Below, piece by piece: positions 51,623 through 61,972 of a stretch of 64,000 nucleotides of DNA. The DNA is taken from NCBI GenBank assembly GCA_021779095.1, contig JAJYBI010000013.1, forward strand, positions 1 to 64,000. The letters are read 5' to 3'. Positions within the stretch are counted from its first letter, which is position 1. The number at the start of each line of letters is the position of its first letter. This DNA is from Deltaproteobacteria bacterium (GTDB lineage: Bacteria > Desulfobacterota > Desulfuromonadia > Geobacterales > JAJYBI01). Position numbers and translations under genes: made by a program. Under the pieces are notes generated by a model that searched no databases, was not told where the DNA came from, and worked only from the letters and a program-made list of their open reading frames with translations.

Positions 51623-53419
51623 TCAGAATGCGAGGCACCCGCATCCGCCCCGGGCGTGCCTCCCGCCGTGGCGAAACGTACGGGCCGCGGCCGCCGCACG
51701 CGGCAACCGCTCCGACCGGCTCCAGGCTCCGCCGAAGCTTGTAACGGGCGACCAGCCGGGGCTCGCCGGCGGCAGCGGCGGCGCCAGTGAGGTAAACTCG
51801 CCGGCACCGTGGACGATCCGTCCCCCCATGACCGTGAGAAGTGACTCGATCCCGCCGATTTCCTCCTCGGGGACGGCGAAGTAGTCCGCCGAAAGCACCG
51901 CCAGGTCCGCCAGCCGTCCCGCGGCGATCCGTCCCTTCAGCCCCTCGTCGCCGGAGAACCAGGCGCTCCCCTCGGTGTAGAGGCGAAGCGCCGTGGTCCG
52001 GTCGAGGCGGTTCCGCACGTCGTACAGCTTCAGCCCGCCCACGGTCCGGCCGGATACGAGCCACTTAAGCGACACCCACGGATTGTAGCTGGCAACCCGG
52101 GTGGCGTCGGTTCCCGCCCCCACCGGTATTCCCATGGCGAGCATCCGGGCGACCGGCGGGCTGCGCCGTGCCGCCGCCGCACCGTACCGTGCCACGAAGT
52201 ATTCACCCTGGAACGCCATCCGGTCCTGGATGGCGATGCCGCCGCCGAGCCGCGTCACCCGTTCCAGGTTCTTATCCGAGATGGTCTCGGCATGGTCGAA
52301 GAACCAGCGCAGCCCCTGAAACGGCACCTCCCGGTCGACCCCCTCGAACACGTCCAGGAACCGGCCGATGGACTCGTCGTAGGTGGCATGGAGCCTAAAC
52401 GGCCAGCGCTTTTCGGCGAGGAGCCGCACCACCTTCTGCAGCTGCGCCTCCATGGTGGGGAGCAGCTCCGGCCGCGGTTCCGGGAAGTCCTCGAAATCGG
52501 CGGCGGAGAAGACGAGCATCTCGCCGGCGCCGTTCACCTTGAAGGTATCGCCCCCCTCTCCCGGCGCGGTCATCCCGGTCCAGCGGGCGAAGTCGTCGTA
52601 CTCACCGCCGGGGCGCTGGGTGAAGAGGTTGTAGGCGATACGCAGGGTGAGTTCGTCCCGCCGCGCCAACTCCCCGATCACGTGATAGTCGTCCGGGTAG
52701 TTCTGGAAGCCGCCCCCGGCGTCGATGGCGCTCGTGAGCCCGAGCCGGTTCAGCTCCCGCAGGAAGAGACGGGTGGAGTTCAGCTGGTCGTCAAACCCCA
52801 GTTTCGGCCCTTTGGCCAGGCTCGCATAGAGGAGCATGGCGTTGGGGCGGGCGATGAGAAGCCCCGTGGGGTTGCCCGCCCGGTCCCGCCGGATCTCGCC
52901 TCCCGGCGGGTCGGGGGTGTCTTTCGTGTACCCCAGGACACGCAGGGCGGCACCGTTCACCAGCGCCCGGTCGTACAGATGCAGCACGAACACCGGCGTG
53001 TCGGGGGAGACCCCGTTGATCTCCTCCAGGGTCGGCAGCCGTTTTTCTGCGAACTGGAACTCGCCCCAGCCGCCGATCACCCGCACCCACTGGGGAGGCG
53101 GCGTGCGGCGCGCCTGGTCGCGAAGCATCGCCAGCGCCAGGGACAGGGACGGCACCCCGTCCCAGCGCAGCTCCATGTTGAAGTTGAGTCCGCCCCGGAT
53201 GACGTGGATATGGGAGTCGTTGAGGCCGGGAACGACGGTATGGCCATTCAGGTCGATCACCCGCGTGCCGGCCCCCCGGTACGGCTCTGTGTCCCGTTCG
53301 CTGCCGACGGCGACGAACCGGCCGCCGTCGATGGCAACGGAGGTCGCCGCCGGCACCATCGGGTTCAGGGTGGTAATACGTCCGTTGGTAAGTATGGTTT
53401 CTGCAGAGGCGGCCGTCAT
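51623..53419 (-). CDS. Amidohydrolase family protein (YtcJ/exoenzyme-regulatory-protein type)
   Basis: This 598-residue metal-dependent hydrolase has the YtcJ-type layout: a small beta domain (ILTNGRITTLNPMVPAATSV), the metal site VPGLNDSHIHVIRGG, LRLFVD/HATYDESIGRFLDVF in the barrel, and GIPVGAGTDATRVASYNPW near the end. AAGGAAGGTGCCCTCATG supports the start. The C-terminal 60 residues are Arg/Gly-rich and may be read-through beyond the usual end of the family. No signal peptide is evident. The substrate is unknown. Confidence 0.88.
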   Translation of the reverse strand: MTAASAETILTNGRITTLNPMVPAATSVAIDGGRFVAVGSERDTEPYRGAGTRVIDLNGHTVVPGLNDSHIHVIRGGLNFNMELRWDGVPSLSLALAMLRDQARRTPPPQWVRVIGGWGEFQFAEKRLPTLEEINGVSPDTPVFVLHLYDRALVNGAALRVLGYTKDTPDPPGGEIRRDRAGNPTGLLIARPNAMLLYASLAKGPKLGFDDQLNSTRLFLRELNRLGLTSAIDAGGGFQNYPDDYHVIGELARRDELTLRIAYNLFTQRPGGEYDDFARWTGMTAPGEGGDTFKVNGAGEMLVFSAADFEDFPEPRPELLPTMEAQLQKVVRLLAEKRWPFRLHATYDESIGRFLDVFEGVDREVPFQGLRWFFDHAETISDKNLERVTRLGGGIAIQDRMAFQGEYFVARYGAAAARRSPPVARMLAMGIPVGAGTDATRVASYNPWVSLKWLVSGRTVGGLKLYDVRNRLDRTTALRLYTEGSAWFSGDEGLKGRIAAGRLADLAVLSADYFAVPEEEIGGIESLLTVMGGRIVHGAGEFTSLAPPLPPASPGWSPVTSFGGAWSRSERLPRAAAAARTFRHGGRHARGGCGCLAF

Positions 53420-53485
53420 GAGGGCACCTTCCTTTCTTACCGCTCCCCGCGACTACGCGCGGGAACCGTCAGCCGGACCGGACCG

Positions 53486-53917
53486 TCACGGCTTTTTCCC
53501 AATTATCGCCCCGGCAACCACAGCGGTGATGATGCCGTACGGCAGATTCACCAGCAGCAGGTAGACGGTGAACAATATCCCGCCGTGCATGAGTCCGAAA
53601 TACCCCGCGCCGCGCATGGGGAGGAAAACGATGTACAGCGCCAGCACCGGCGCGAGGACATAGAGAAATCCGACGAGGTACAGCCGTTTCCAGGCGGCCT
53701 TTATGATAAAGCCGAACGGGATACCCCACAGTCCGCCCCAGAAGAGCGGCCGATATATCTCCGGCGCCTTCAGGGAGGCCGGGGCCATGACCCCGAATGC
53801 AGCACTGATTCCCGCGCCGAACAGAATGAGGCTGAAAAGGACTACGGCCAGGCCACCCAGAACCCCGGCAGTGAAACAGATTGCCAACCGCTGCAGAAGC
53901 GTCAGTCCATTTTCCAT
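53486..53917 (-). CDS. Small multi-pass membrane protein, unknown function
   Basis: AGGGGGCAACACG before ATG 53917 (MENGLTLLQRLAICFTAGVL) sets the start; the track is 33 codons longer. The 143-residue protein has four predicted membrane segments, including AGVLGGLAVVLFSLILFGAG, LVGFLYVLAPVLALYIVFL and LLVNLPYGIITAVVAGAIIG. No family is recognised. It follows nothing closely and precedes the amidohydrolase gene by 66 bases on the same strand. Confidence 0.75.
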   Translation of the reverse strand: MENGLTLLQRLAICFTAGVLGGLAVVLFSLILFGAGISAAFGVMAPASLKAPEIYRPLFWGGLWGIPFGFIIKAAWKRLYLVGFLYVLAPVLALYIVFLPMRGAGYFGLMHGGILFTVYLLLVNLPYGIITAVVAGAIIGKKP

Positions 53918-54212
53918 CGTGTTGCCCCCTTTGCCTGTTTTCCGGGATTGCCGGGCGGACCGTTTTTCGCTTCCGGGCGGTTTCTCCCCTTTATCCCCTT
54001 CACACGGCGCCGTCACCTGACTGGTACGGCGCGGAATGCGGCCTTCCCGCTCATCATGCGGGTTTCAACCCTGCGGCGCACGCCGCATGCATCTCAGACG
54101 TGCACCACCTGCCCCCCGTTTACCTCCTGTTGCAAGTATATGCCTGTCGTTCATGAATGCGACAAGGAATCTGTCCGGACCGTTCCTGTCGGCCGGCAAC
54201 GTCTCGACCGGT

Positions 54213-54689
54213 TCAGGACGCGTTTCCCCCGCCGCTTGGGTCCGGCCGGCACTCCAGCGCCGCAACCTTGGCAAGGCGCCGCACGTGGCGTTCGGCGCCG
54301 CTGAAACTGGCGGCCAGAAAGCTGCAGACGAGTTCCCAGGCCTCGGCATAGCCGACGACCTGGCTCCCGAGACAGATCACGTTCATTGCGTCGTCTTCAA
54401 CCCCCTGATGGGAAGAATATCCGTCATGGATGAGGGCGGCCCGCACCCCGGCCACCTTGTTGGCGGCAATCGCCGCACCCACCCCGCTGCTGCAGAGCGC
54501 GATCCCCCGCGCCACGCTCCCGGCCGCGACCGCCCTGGCAAGGGGGATGATGAAGTCAGGGTAGTCATCCCCCGGATTCAGTTCCCATGCGCCGAAATCG
54601 GTCACGTCGTACCCTGCGCCGCGCAGGTCGACGACCATCCTTTCCTTCATGGCGAAGCCGCCATGATCGGCGCCGATGCCGATATGCAT
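54213..54689 (-). CDS. rpiB: Ribose-5-phosphate isomerase B
   Basis: GAGGAG six bases before ATG 54689 (MHIGIGADHGGFAMKERMVV) sets the start. The 158-residue enzyme has the family motifs GADHGGF and GIALCSSGVGAAIAANKV, with the catalytic-loop Cys, and NVICLGSQVVGYAEAWEL. It interconverts ribose 5-phosphate and ribulose 5-phosphate. It lies next to heptose genes that start from sedoheptulose 7-phosphate, a product of the same pentose phosphate pool. The RpiB/LacAB family also includes allose isomerases. Confidence 0.93.
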   Translation of the reverse strand: MHIGIGADHGGFAMKERMVVDLRGAGYDVTDFGAWELNPGDDYPDFIIPLARAVAAGSVARGIALCSSGVGAAIAANKVAGVRAALIHDGYSSHQGVEDDAMNVICLGSQVVGYAEAWELVCSFLAASFSGAERHVRRLAKVAALECRPDPSGGGNAS

Positions 54690-54920
54690 CTCCATCTCCT
54701 CTTCCGACCGATCCATCGACCCGCCGATGCATCATGCGGAACAGCACCCGTCGACAAAAGACCGTCGCTCGTCATCAGCGGCCGCTCCGACGGCTGACTT
54801 CATCTGCATATAGTGTAAGACGATTATGGAGCATTTGCACATGCTCATGGGGAAGGGAAGCCATGACGGGGGATTTGACGAGCGAGGGGGTGTTGGCGGG
54901 AGGACAGCCGTCAGAACGCG

Positions 54921-54944
54921 AAAAGGCCGGATATCAGCCGGCCT
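54921..54944 (-). terminator. Terminator after the heptose operon
   Basis: On the minus strand AGGCCGG and CCGGCCT form a 7-bp stem followed by TTTT, about 40 bases past the gmhB stop. It separates the heptose genes from rpiB. Confidence 0.7.
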
Positions 54945-54986
54945 CGATTTAAGCGGATCATCTGCAGATGATGTAGTGGCGCCGGA

Positions 54987-55559
54987 TCATGCCCCGCCGG
55001 CGATCCAGTGCGCCGCCTCGACGATGGAGGCGAAGACCGGCACATCGGTCGTCAACCTCGCCTTCTCCGTGGCGCCGTATCCCGTCTCCACGAGGACCGG
55101 CCGGCAGCCGGCCGCACGCCCCGCCTCCACGTCCACCAGCTTGTCGCCGATGATGAACGACGCGAAGAGGTCGATACGGTGTTCGGTCGCCGCCTGCAGC
55201 AGCATCCCCGGCAACGGTTTGCGGCATGCGCAGACCGTACGGTATCGCTCCACCGTCCCGTCGGGGTGGTGGGGGCAGAAGTAGTAGGCGTCCACCGCCG
55301 CCCCTTCGCGGGCGAGGAGCCCGTCCATGTGGCGGTGGAGGCGGTGCATCGCCGCCTCGTCGTAGTAGCCGCGGGCGATCCCCGACTGGTTGGTCACCAC
55401 CACGACCAGGAACCCCGTCTCCTTGAGAAGGCGGATCGCGGCGGGTGCGCCGGGGACGAAGACGAACTCCTCGGGACGGAACAGGTAGTCCCGCTCCTGG
55501 TTGACGGTGCCGTCCCGGTCGAGAAAGACCGCCCGTGCCGGTGATGCCGCGCCCGTCAT
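54987..55559 (-). CDS. gmhB: D-glycero-beta-D-manno-heptose-1,7-bisphosphate 7-phosphatase
   Basis: The start is ATG 55559 (MTGAASPARAVFLDRDGTVN). This 190-residue HAD phosphatase has FLDRDGTVNQERDYL (nucleophile Asp14, Asp16), VVTNQSGIARGYY, and the zinc loop CPHHPDG...CACRKP characteristic of GmhB. It removes the 7-phosphate during ADP-heptose synthesis. It follows hldE by seven bases. Confidence 0.94.
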   Translation of the reverse strand: MTGAASPARAVFLDRDGTVNQERDYLFRPEEFVFVPGAPAAIRLLKETGFLVVVVTNQSGIARGYYDEAAMHRLHRHMDGLLAREGAAVDAYYFCPHHPDGTVERYRTVCACRKPLPGMLLQAATEHRIDLFASFIIGDKLVDVEAGRAAGCRPVLVETGYGATEKARLTTDVPVFASIVEAAHWIAGGA

Positions 55560-55566
55560 CGTGCCG

Positions 55567-57033
55567 TCACTTCCCGGAACGGCGGATCTTCTCGATGATG
55601 TTCGTGGTGGACTTGCCGTCCACGAACTCCACCAGTTCCACCCGGCCGCCGTAGGACTCCACCACATCGTGCCCCACGACCCCCTCGCGGGTGTAGTCGC
55701 CCCCCTTCACGAGCACCTGGGGACGGAGCGTCTCGATGAGCCGAAGCGGCGTATCCTCGTCGAAGATGACCACGTAGTCGACGCAGTCCAGGGCGGCCAG
55801 CACGTGGGCCCGCTCCTCCTGGCCGATGAGCGGCCGCTCCGGCCCTTTGAGCCGCCGGATGGATGCGTCGCTGTTGAGTCCCAGCACCAGCAGGTCGCCG
55901 AAGCCGCGCGCCTTCTGCAGGTACTTCACGTGCCCCACATGGAGCAGGTCGAAGCAGCCGTTGGTGAAGACGACCCGCCGCCCCTTGTCCTGCTCGGCGG
56001 CGATGATACCGGACAGCACGTCCAGGTTCTTGATCTTGGAGTCGCTGTCCCGGTGGCCGTGCCCGACCTCTTCCACGATCTCCCGGGGGGAGACGGTGGA
56101 GGTCCCCACCTTCCCCACCGCAATCCCTGCGGCGATGTTCGCGAGCATTGCGGCATCGGCGAACATCCGGCCGCCGGCCAGGGCGAGACTGAACATGGAG
56201 AGGACCGTGTCGCCGGCACCGGTTACGTCGAATACCTCACGGGCGGTGGTGGGGATATGGGTGACCGTACCGTCCCTGAGGAAGAGGGACATCCCCTCCT
56301 CGCTCCGGGTGATGAGGAGCGCTTCCAGGTCCACCCTGTCCAGGAGCGTCTTGGCCGCACGAACGAGGCTCTCTTCGCCGGTGATGGCGACGCCGGAGGC
56401 GATCTCCGCCTCGCGCCGGTTCGGGGTGAGGATCGTCGCCCCGCCGTACTTGCCGAAGTCGTTACCCTTCGGGTCCACCAGTACCGGTATATGCAGGGCG
56501 CGGGCGATACCGATGATCTCCGCCAGCAGCCGCTCGGTGAGGACCCCCTTGGCGTAGTCCGAGACGAGGATCGCCCGGAAACTGGGACCCTTCTCCCGCA
56601 GATAGGCGCAGATCCGGTCCTCAAACTCGCTTGAAACCGGCTGTTTCGTCTCCCGGTCGATCCGGACGATCTGCTGATTGGAGGCGAGCACCCGGGTCTT
56701 CTTGCTCGTGGCCCGCATCGGGTCTTCGTACAGGCCGTCCGTATCCACCCCCATGCCGGTAAAGACGTGACGCAGGACGGTGCCATTGTCATCGGCGCCG
56801 ATGACGCTGCAGACCGATACGCGGCAGCCGAGGGAGACGAGGTTGTTCACCACGTTGCCGGCGCCGCCGAGCCGCAACTCCTCGCGGGTCACATCCACCA
56901 CCTGCACCGGCGCCTCGGGAGAGATACGCTCCGTCTTCCCCCACAGGTACTCGTCCAGCATCAGGTCCCCGATAACGAGGAGCGTCAGCTCCGACGCCTG
57001 GATGAACAGGGATTCCACATCCTTACGTTCCAT
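55567..57033 (-). CDS. hldE: Bifunctional heptose 7-phosphate kinase / heptose 1-phosphate adenylyltransferase
   Basis: The start is ATG 57033 ([20 protein letters not shown]). The 488-residue fusion has a PfkB-type kinase domain (about 15-325, with [20 protein letters not shown] and [19 protein letters not shown]). A nucleotidyltransferase domain follows (about 350-488, [18 protein letters not shown]). It catalyses two steps of ADP-L-glycero-D-manno-heptose synthesis for lipopolysaccharide core. The epimerase HldD is not in the window. Confidence 0.95.
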   Translation of the reverse strand: MERKDVESLFIQASELTLLVIGDLMLDEYLWGKTERISPEAPVQVVDVTREELRLGGAGNVVNNLVSLGCRVSVCSVIGADDNGTVLRHVFTGMGVDTDGLYEDPMRATSKKTRVLASNQQIVRIDRETKQPVSSEFEDRICAYLREKGPSFRAILVSDYAKGVLTERLLAEIIGIARALHIPVLVDPKGNDFGKYGGATILTPNRREAEIASGVAITGEESLVRAAKTLLDRVDLEALLITRSEEGMSLFLRDGTVTHIPTTAREVFDVTGAGDTVLSMFSLALAGGRMFADAAMLANIAAGIAVGKVGTSTVSPREIVEEVGHGHRDSDSKIKNLDVLSGIIAAEQDKGRRVVFTNGCFDLLHVGHVKYLQKARGFGDLLVLGLNSDASIRRLKGPERPLIGQEERAHVLAALDCVDYVVIFDEDTPLRLIETLRPQVLVKGGDYTREGVVGHDVVESYGGRVELVEFVDGKSTTNIIEKIRRSGK

Positions 57034-57102
57034 GAATGAATTACCTCGCAAGCCGGTCGGCACCCCTCCCCTGGAGCCAGGGGTCGTGATGACCGGTGTT
57101 TG

Positions 57103-57678
57103 TCATGCTTCGGCGAAGAGCCGTTTCTCCAAGAGGTCGCAGATGATGTGAATCATGAGAATATGCCCCTCCTGGATGCGGGGGGTGTCGGAGCTCGGGA
57201 CCGTGAGTGCGATGTCGACGCACCCCGCGATGGAGCCTCCGTCGCGTCCCAGGAGGCCGACGGTGCGGCAGCCCGTCTGCCGGGCCAGAGCCAGCGCCTG
57301 CTGCACGTTGGGTGAGTTGCCGCTGGTGGAGATGCCGACCACCACGTCGCCGGGAACGGCGTGCGCCTCAACCTGCCGGCTGAAGATCCGGTCGAAACCG
57401 TAGTCGTTCCCCAGGGCGGTGAGGATGGAGCTGTCCGTCGTAAGCGCTATGGCCGGCAGACCCCGCCGCTCCATCTTGAACCGCCCCACGATCTCGGCGG
57501 CAAAGTGCTGGGCGTCGGCAGCCGACCCGCCGTTGCCGCAGAGAAGGAGCTTGTTGCCGGCCCGGTACGTCGCCGCGAGCAGCTCCACCGTCTCGGCAAC
57601 GAGGGGTGCGAGCCCTGACTGCATGGCGGCGAGCACGGTCCGCTGCGTTTCCATCTGTTCCCTGATATTCTCTATCAT
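57103..57678 (-). CDS. gmhA: Phosphoheptose isomerase
   Basis: This 191-residue SIS-domain enzyme has [39 protein letters not shown] and [14 protein letters not shown], all diagnostic of GmhA. It isomerises sedoheptulose 7-phosphate to D-glycero-D-manno-heptose 7-phosphate, the first committed step for lipopolysaccharide heptose. GGAGGCAACGGATG supports the start. gmhA, hldE and gmhB lie in order on one strand. Confidence 0.95.
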   Translation of the reverse strand: MIENIREQMETQRTVLAAMQSGLAPLVAETVELLAATYRAGNKLLLCGNGGSAADAQHFAAEIVGRFKMERRGLPAIALTTDSSILTALGNDYGFDRIFSRQVEAHAVPGDVVVGISTSGNSPNVQQALALARQTGCRTVGLLGRDGGSIAGCVDIALTVPSSDTPRIQEGHILMIHIICDLLEKRLFAEA

Positions 57679-57836
57679 CCGTTGCCTCCATATAACCTAC
57701 ACACGATATCTGATCTCGCAACGCCGCAACGAAATCACACCTTGTTACCCCCATACGATCGGACAATGCATTGCCGATGACCCTTTGATTGTATGTCGCG
57801 TCGGTGCGCTCGACGCATGAGACAGTTATTCCCGGT

Positions 57837-58880
57837 TTAGCCGGTCTCGAACGACTCAACTTCCGTCGCGTCCGCCGCCATCGTCCGCTCGAACTCCGCC
57901 AACGTCAGGACGCCGGCCATGCCGAATGCGGTGATCGCCCCCGCGGGGGTCACCGCGACGATGCCGGGCAGCTCCTCCGCCAGGCGCTGGAAGGTGCGCC
58001 GCACGGCCTTCACCTCGCCCACCATCGGCAGGAACTGCAGCCGGATGTTGTCGTGCAAAAGCGCGTAACCCGCCTGTTTCACCAGACGGGACAGCCGGCG
58101 CGGTACCAGCACGACAAGCCGGTCCCCCCGACGGGCCGGCTGCAGGAGCAGCCGGAACAGGGCGTCACACTCCTCGGGAGTGGCGGCCGACGGCATCAGC
58201 AGGCAGTAGTTCCGTACCACGCCGTACTGCGCCGCCACACGCTCGCGGCAGCGGACGAGGTGCTCGTTCCGTCGTTCCAGCGATCCGAACTGCGGCTCGG
58301 CGCCGGGCCGAACGAACGACGACGCCCGACAGGTGAGGAATCCGGCCTTCATGGCGCGGCGCGAGTACTCCCTGAGGCAGCACTCACCGCCGTCCAGATC
58401 GGCGTCGAACCCGCCGATCGTCTCGAACACGGACCGCCGGACCAGCATCGCCGCGAACGAGCCGTGGTCCGCCTCTCCGACGACAGGCGGTGCCTTCTTC
58501 ACTCCATCGGTATCGAAACGGGGGACGATCAGCCCCGCCTCGGGACGGTCATCGGCGAGCGCCAGGAGCTGCTCCAGCCAGCCAGGGGTCACCACCGAAC
58601 TCTGGCGGACGATCACGGCATAAGGCGCTTCCGACCGGGCGAGCCCCTGGTTCAGTGCGGCAACGAACCCCAGGTTACGCTGGGAGCTCAAGAGCAGCGC
58701 GCGCTCGTCGAGGGACTCCGTCACCTCTTCCAGGAAGGTCTCGGTTTCCCGTTCGCTGCCGGTATCGATGAGGATGAGACGGGCATCGGTGGTCGTATCG
58801 ATGATGCTGGCAATGCACTGCCGGGCCTCGACCGGGCGGTTCCAGACCGGAATGATTATGTCGACAGAAGGTAGGTACAT
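57837..58880 (-). CDS. Glycosyltransferase family 2 protein
   Basis: The start is taken at ATG 58880 (MYLPSVDIIIPVWNRPVEAR), the usual GT2 opening; the Shine-Dalgarno site is weak. The 347-residue protein has a GT-A fold over residues 1-230: LNQGLARSEAPYAVIVRQSS stands where the DxD is usually found, so the metal motif is not canonical, and GGFDADLDGGECCLREYSRR follows. The C-terminal ~110 residues are unassigned. It lies between mreB and gmhA and may act on lipopolysaccharide. Confidence 0.85.
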   Translation of the reverse strand: MYLPSVDIIIPVWNRPVEARQCIASIIDTTTDARLILIDTGSERETETFLEEVTESLDERALLLSSQRNLGFVAALNQGLARSEAPYAVIVRQSSVVTPGWLEQLLALADDRPEAGLIVPRFDTDGVKKAPPVVGEADHGSFAAMLVRRSVFETIGGFDADLDGGECCLREYSRRAMKAGFLTCRASSFVRPGAEPQFGSLERRNEHLVRCRERVAAQYGVVRNYCLLMPSAATPEECDALFRLLLQPARRGDRLVVLVPRRLSRLVKQAGYALLHDNIRLQFLPMVGEVKAVRRTFQRLAEELPGIVAVTPAGAITAFGMAGVLTLAEFERTMAADATEVESFETG

Positions 58881-58977
58881 GTGAAAACCGGGAAAGCACC
58901 GCCGTGCATTGCGCGGTGGTGCCGGACGGTCCGGGCGCCCGTCCGGGGGGGGACGGACACCCGGCATCGGGGGTAGA

Positions 58978-60063
<1,086 letters not shown>

Positions 60064-60082
60064 TTAAGCGCACCATGCTAAC

Positions 60083-60113
60083 AAAAACCCCCCTGCATGG
60101 CAAGGGGGTTTTT
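60083..60113. terminator. Strong symmetrical terminator hairpin
   Basis: AAAAACCCCC and GGGGGTTTTT form a 10-bp stem with flanking A and T runs. It lies between the end of the TPM gene and mreB on the minus strand and should end the lemA-TPM transcript. Confidence 0.88.
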
Positions 60114-60176
60114 CAAGGAACTACGGCACGTTGGATAAATTGTTTTCCCCGCCGGCGGCAGGGGAAATCGCACGTC

Positions 60177-61046
60177 CTACCAGTCGCCGGATGCGCCGCC
60201 ACCGCCGAAATCCCCGCCGCCGCCGGAAAAACCGCCACCACCTGAACCACCCGAGGAACCGCCCCCCCAGCCGCCATAGAACGGACCGCCGAAGAAGCCA
60301 CCGCCGCCGCCCCAGCCGCCACCGCCGCCGAAGAGAACGGCGAGCAGGAGTCCGAACGCGAGCCCCACCAGGGCAAGGAACCCCAGCACGGCAAGTGAAA
60401 GGCCGGGAAAGGCGAGAAACGCCGTGAGCGGCAGCCCGGCGGCCCCGACGAGCGCTCCCAGGGGGCGGGAGACGGCACCGGCGAAGACGCAGACCACCAG
60501 GAGCACCACCAGATACGGGATCAGGGACGGGGTGCGGCCCTGCCGGCGGGACGGCGACTCTTTCGCCGTATATTCCCCTTTTACGACTGCGGCAATCGCG
60601 TTCACCCCGGCCACGACACCGCCGTCGTAGTCCCCCTGCCTGAATCGCGGCACCATCTCATCGCGGATGATCCGTCCCGACAGAAGGTCGGTGAGTTTCC
60701 CCTCCAGCCCCCGACCGACCTCGATGCGGATCTTGTGTTCCTGTTTCGCGATCAGAAGGATGGCGCCGTTGTCCAGCCCCTTCTGGCCGATACGCCACGC
60801 CTCGGCCACCTTGATGGAGTACTCCTCCAGGTTCTCGCCGTCCAGGGTCGGGATCGTCAGCACGACCACCTGGGTGGAATCGGTCCGCTCCAGCGCCGCC
60901 AGCTGCCGATCAAGCTGCTGCACGGTTCCGGGCGAAAGGAGCCCGGCGTAGTCGTTGACCCTCCCCGTAAGCGCCGGAACATCCAGGCACGACGCGGACG
61001 CCGGCAACAGCACCAGCAGAAGGAGTATGCAGATGAGTCTCTTCAC
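60177..61046 (-). CDS. TPM-domain membrane protein (YgcG family)
   Basis: This 289-residue protein starts at GTG 61046 with GGAG upstream. It has a signal peptide (MKRLICILLLLVLLPASASC), a periplasmic TPM domain (about 25-155, VPALTGRVNDYAGLLSPGTV, LISGRIIRDEMVPRFRQGDY-like region), two transmembrane segments (about 175-235), and a Gly-rich tail ending SGDW. The tail is typical of the family. It follows a LemA gene by 19 bases, the usual pairing. Function is poorly known; envelope stress or photosystem repair roles are reported for relatives. Confidence 0.92.
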   Translation of the reverse strand: MKRLICILLLLVLLPASASCLDVPALTGRVNDYAGLLSPGTVQQLDRQLAALERTDSTQVVVLTIPTLDGENLEEYSIKVAEAWRIGQKGLDNGAILLIAKQEHKIRIEVGRGLEGKLTDLLSGRIIRDEMVPRFRQGDYDGGVVAGVNAIAAVVKGEYTAKESPSRRQGRTPSLIPYLVVLLVVCVFAGAVSRPLGALVGAAGLPLTAFLAFPGLSLAVLGFLALVGLAFGLLLAVLFGGGGGWGGGGGFFGGPFYGGWGGGSSGGSGGGGFSGGGGDFGGGGASGDW

Positions 61047-61065
61047 GCCAAAGCTCCGAACCCCA

Positions 61066-61647
61066 TCAGAATTTCACCTTCGGTGCCGTCTGGGCCGCCT
61101 CGTCCGCCTTGTACGGCTCCTTGCGCGAGAGGTGCAAAAGAAGCGAATTGGTGAGGGAATTTGGGAAGATACGGATACTGGTATTGAATTCCTGTACCGC
61201 CTGGTTGTACCGGGTCCGCGCCACGTTGATACGGTTTTCCGTCCCCTCCAGCTGGTTCTGCAGATCCATGAAATTCTGGTTCGCCTTCAGGTCAGGATAC
61301 CGCTCCACCACGACCATCAGCCGCGACAGTGCCCCCGACAGCGCGCCCTGGGCCTGCTGGAACCTCGCCAGCGCCTGGGGATCGCTCACCAGGTCCTTCG
61401 ACGCCTGGATCGAGCCGACCTTCGCCCGCGCCTCGGTCACCGCCTGCAGGGTGTCGGACTCGTGTTTCGCATACCCCTTCACCACCTCCACGAGGTTGGG
61501 GATGAGGTCGGCGCGACGCTGATACGCGGCCTGGACGTTACCCCAGGCGGCAAAGACCGCCTCTTCCTGCGCCTGCATCTTGTTGTAGCCGCAGCCGCTC
61601 GTCACCAGCAGAACAGCCGCCATCATTGCCAGAAATATCGTGCGCAT
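61066..61647 (-). CDS. LemA family lipoprotein
   Basis: This 193-residue protein has a lipoprotein signal (MRTIFLAMMAAVLLVTSGC) and a LemA helical domain with YQRRADLIPNLVEVVKGYAKHE, RYPDLKANQNFMDLQNQLEG and TENRINVARTRYNQAV. GGGAGGAAACGATG supports the start. LemA and TPM proteins commonly co-occur in one operon. The cellular role is not established. Confidence 0.94.
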   Translation of the reverse strand: MRTIFLAMMAAVLLVTSGCGYNKMQAQEEAVFAAWGNVQAAYQRRADLIPNLVEVVKGYAKHESDTLQAVTEARAKVGSIQASKDLVSDPQALARFQQAQGALSGALSRLMVVVERYPDLKANQNFMDLQNQLEGTENRINVARTRYNQAVQEFNTSIRIFPNSLTNSLLLHLSRKEPYKADEAAQTAPKVKF

Positions 61648-61673
61648 CGTTTCCTCCCTGAAGTTGTGTGTGG

Positions 61674-61970
61674 TTATCCGGCACTCCGCTCCCGGCGCGG
61701 AAGCCGTCCGTCATCGCCGTACCGGACCTTCATGACGATAAGCAGGGCGTAACAGGCAATGGAAAAGGCGTTGGCAAGGATGAGCGGCAGGTCGTTCAGC
61801 ACGATGCCGTACACGAGCCAGAGCACCATCCCGATCGTAAGCAGCACCGGCTGCCAGATGGAAATATCCCGGGCATGACCGGTCCGCCAGGTCCTCACCA
61901 CCTGGGGAACGGCCGCAAGGCTCGTGAGGGCCCCCGCCACCAGGCCGATACCGGTAACAAGATCGCTCAT
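61674..61970 (-). CDS. SemiSWEET-type small sugar transporter
   Basis: This 98-residue protein is a three-helix bundle of the SemiSWEET/PQ-loop family: AGALTSLAAVPQVVRTWRTG holds the Pro-Gln hinge, followed by VLLTIGMVLWLVYGIVLNDL and ILANAFSIACYALLIVMKV. It would work as a homodimer moving small sugars or other solutes. The ATG at 61970 is chosen; a GTG at 61976 overlapping the upstream stop (GTGA) is also possible. The gene is coupled to the methyltransferase gene upstream. Confidence 0.88.
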   Translation of the reverse strand: MSDLVTGIGLVAGALTSLAAVPQVVRTWRTGHARDISIWQPVLLTIGMVLWLVYGIVLNDLPLILANAFSIACYALLIVMKVRYGDDGRLPRRERSAG

Positions 61971-61972
61971 CG

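Noticed and set aside
52292-54304. 670-residue plus-strand ORF
   Set aside because: It runs antisense through the amidohydrolase and membrane-protein genes and the gap after them, with no domain.
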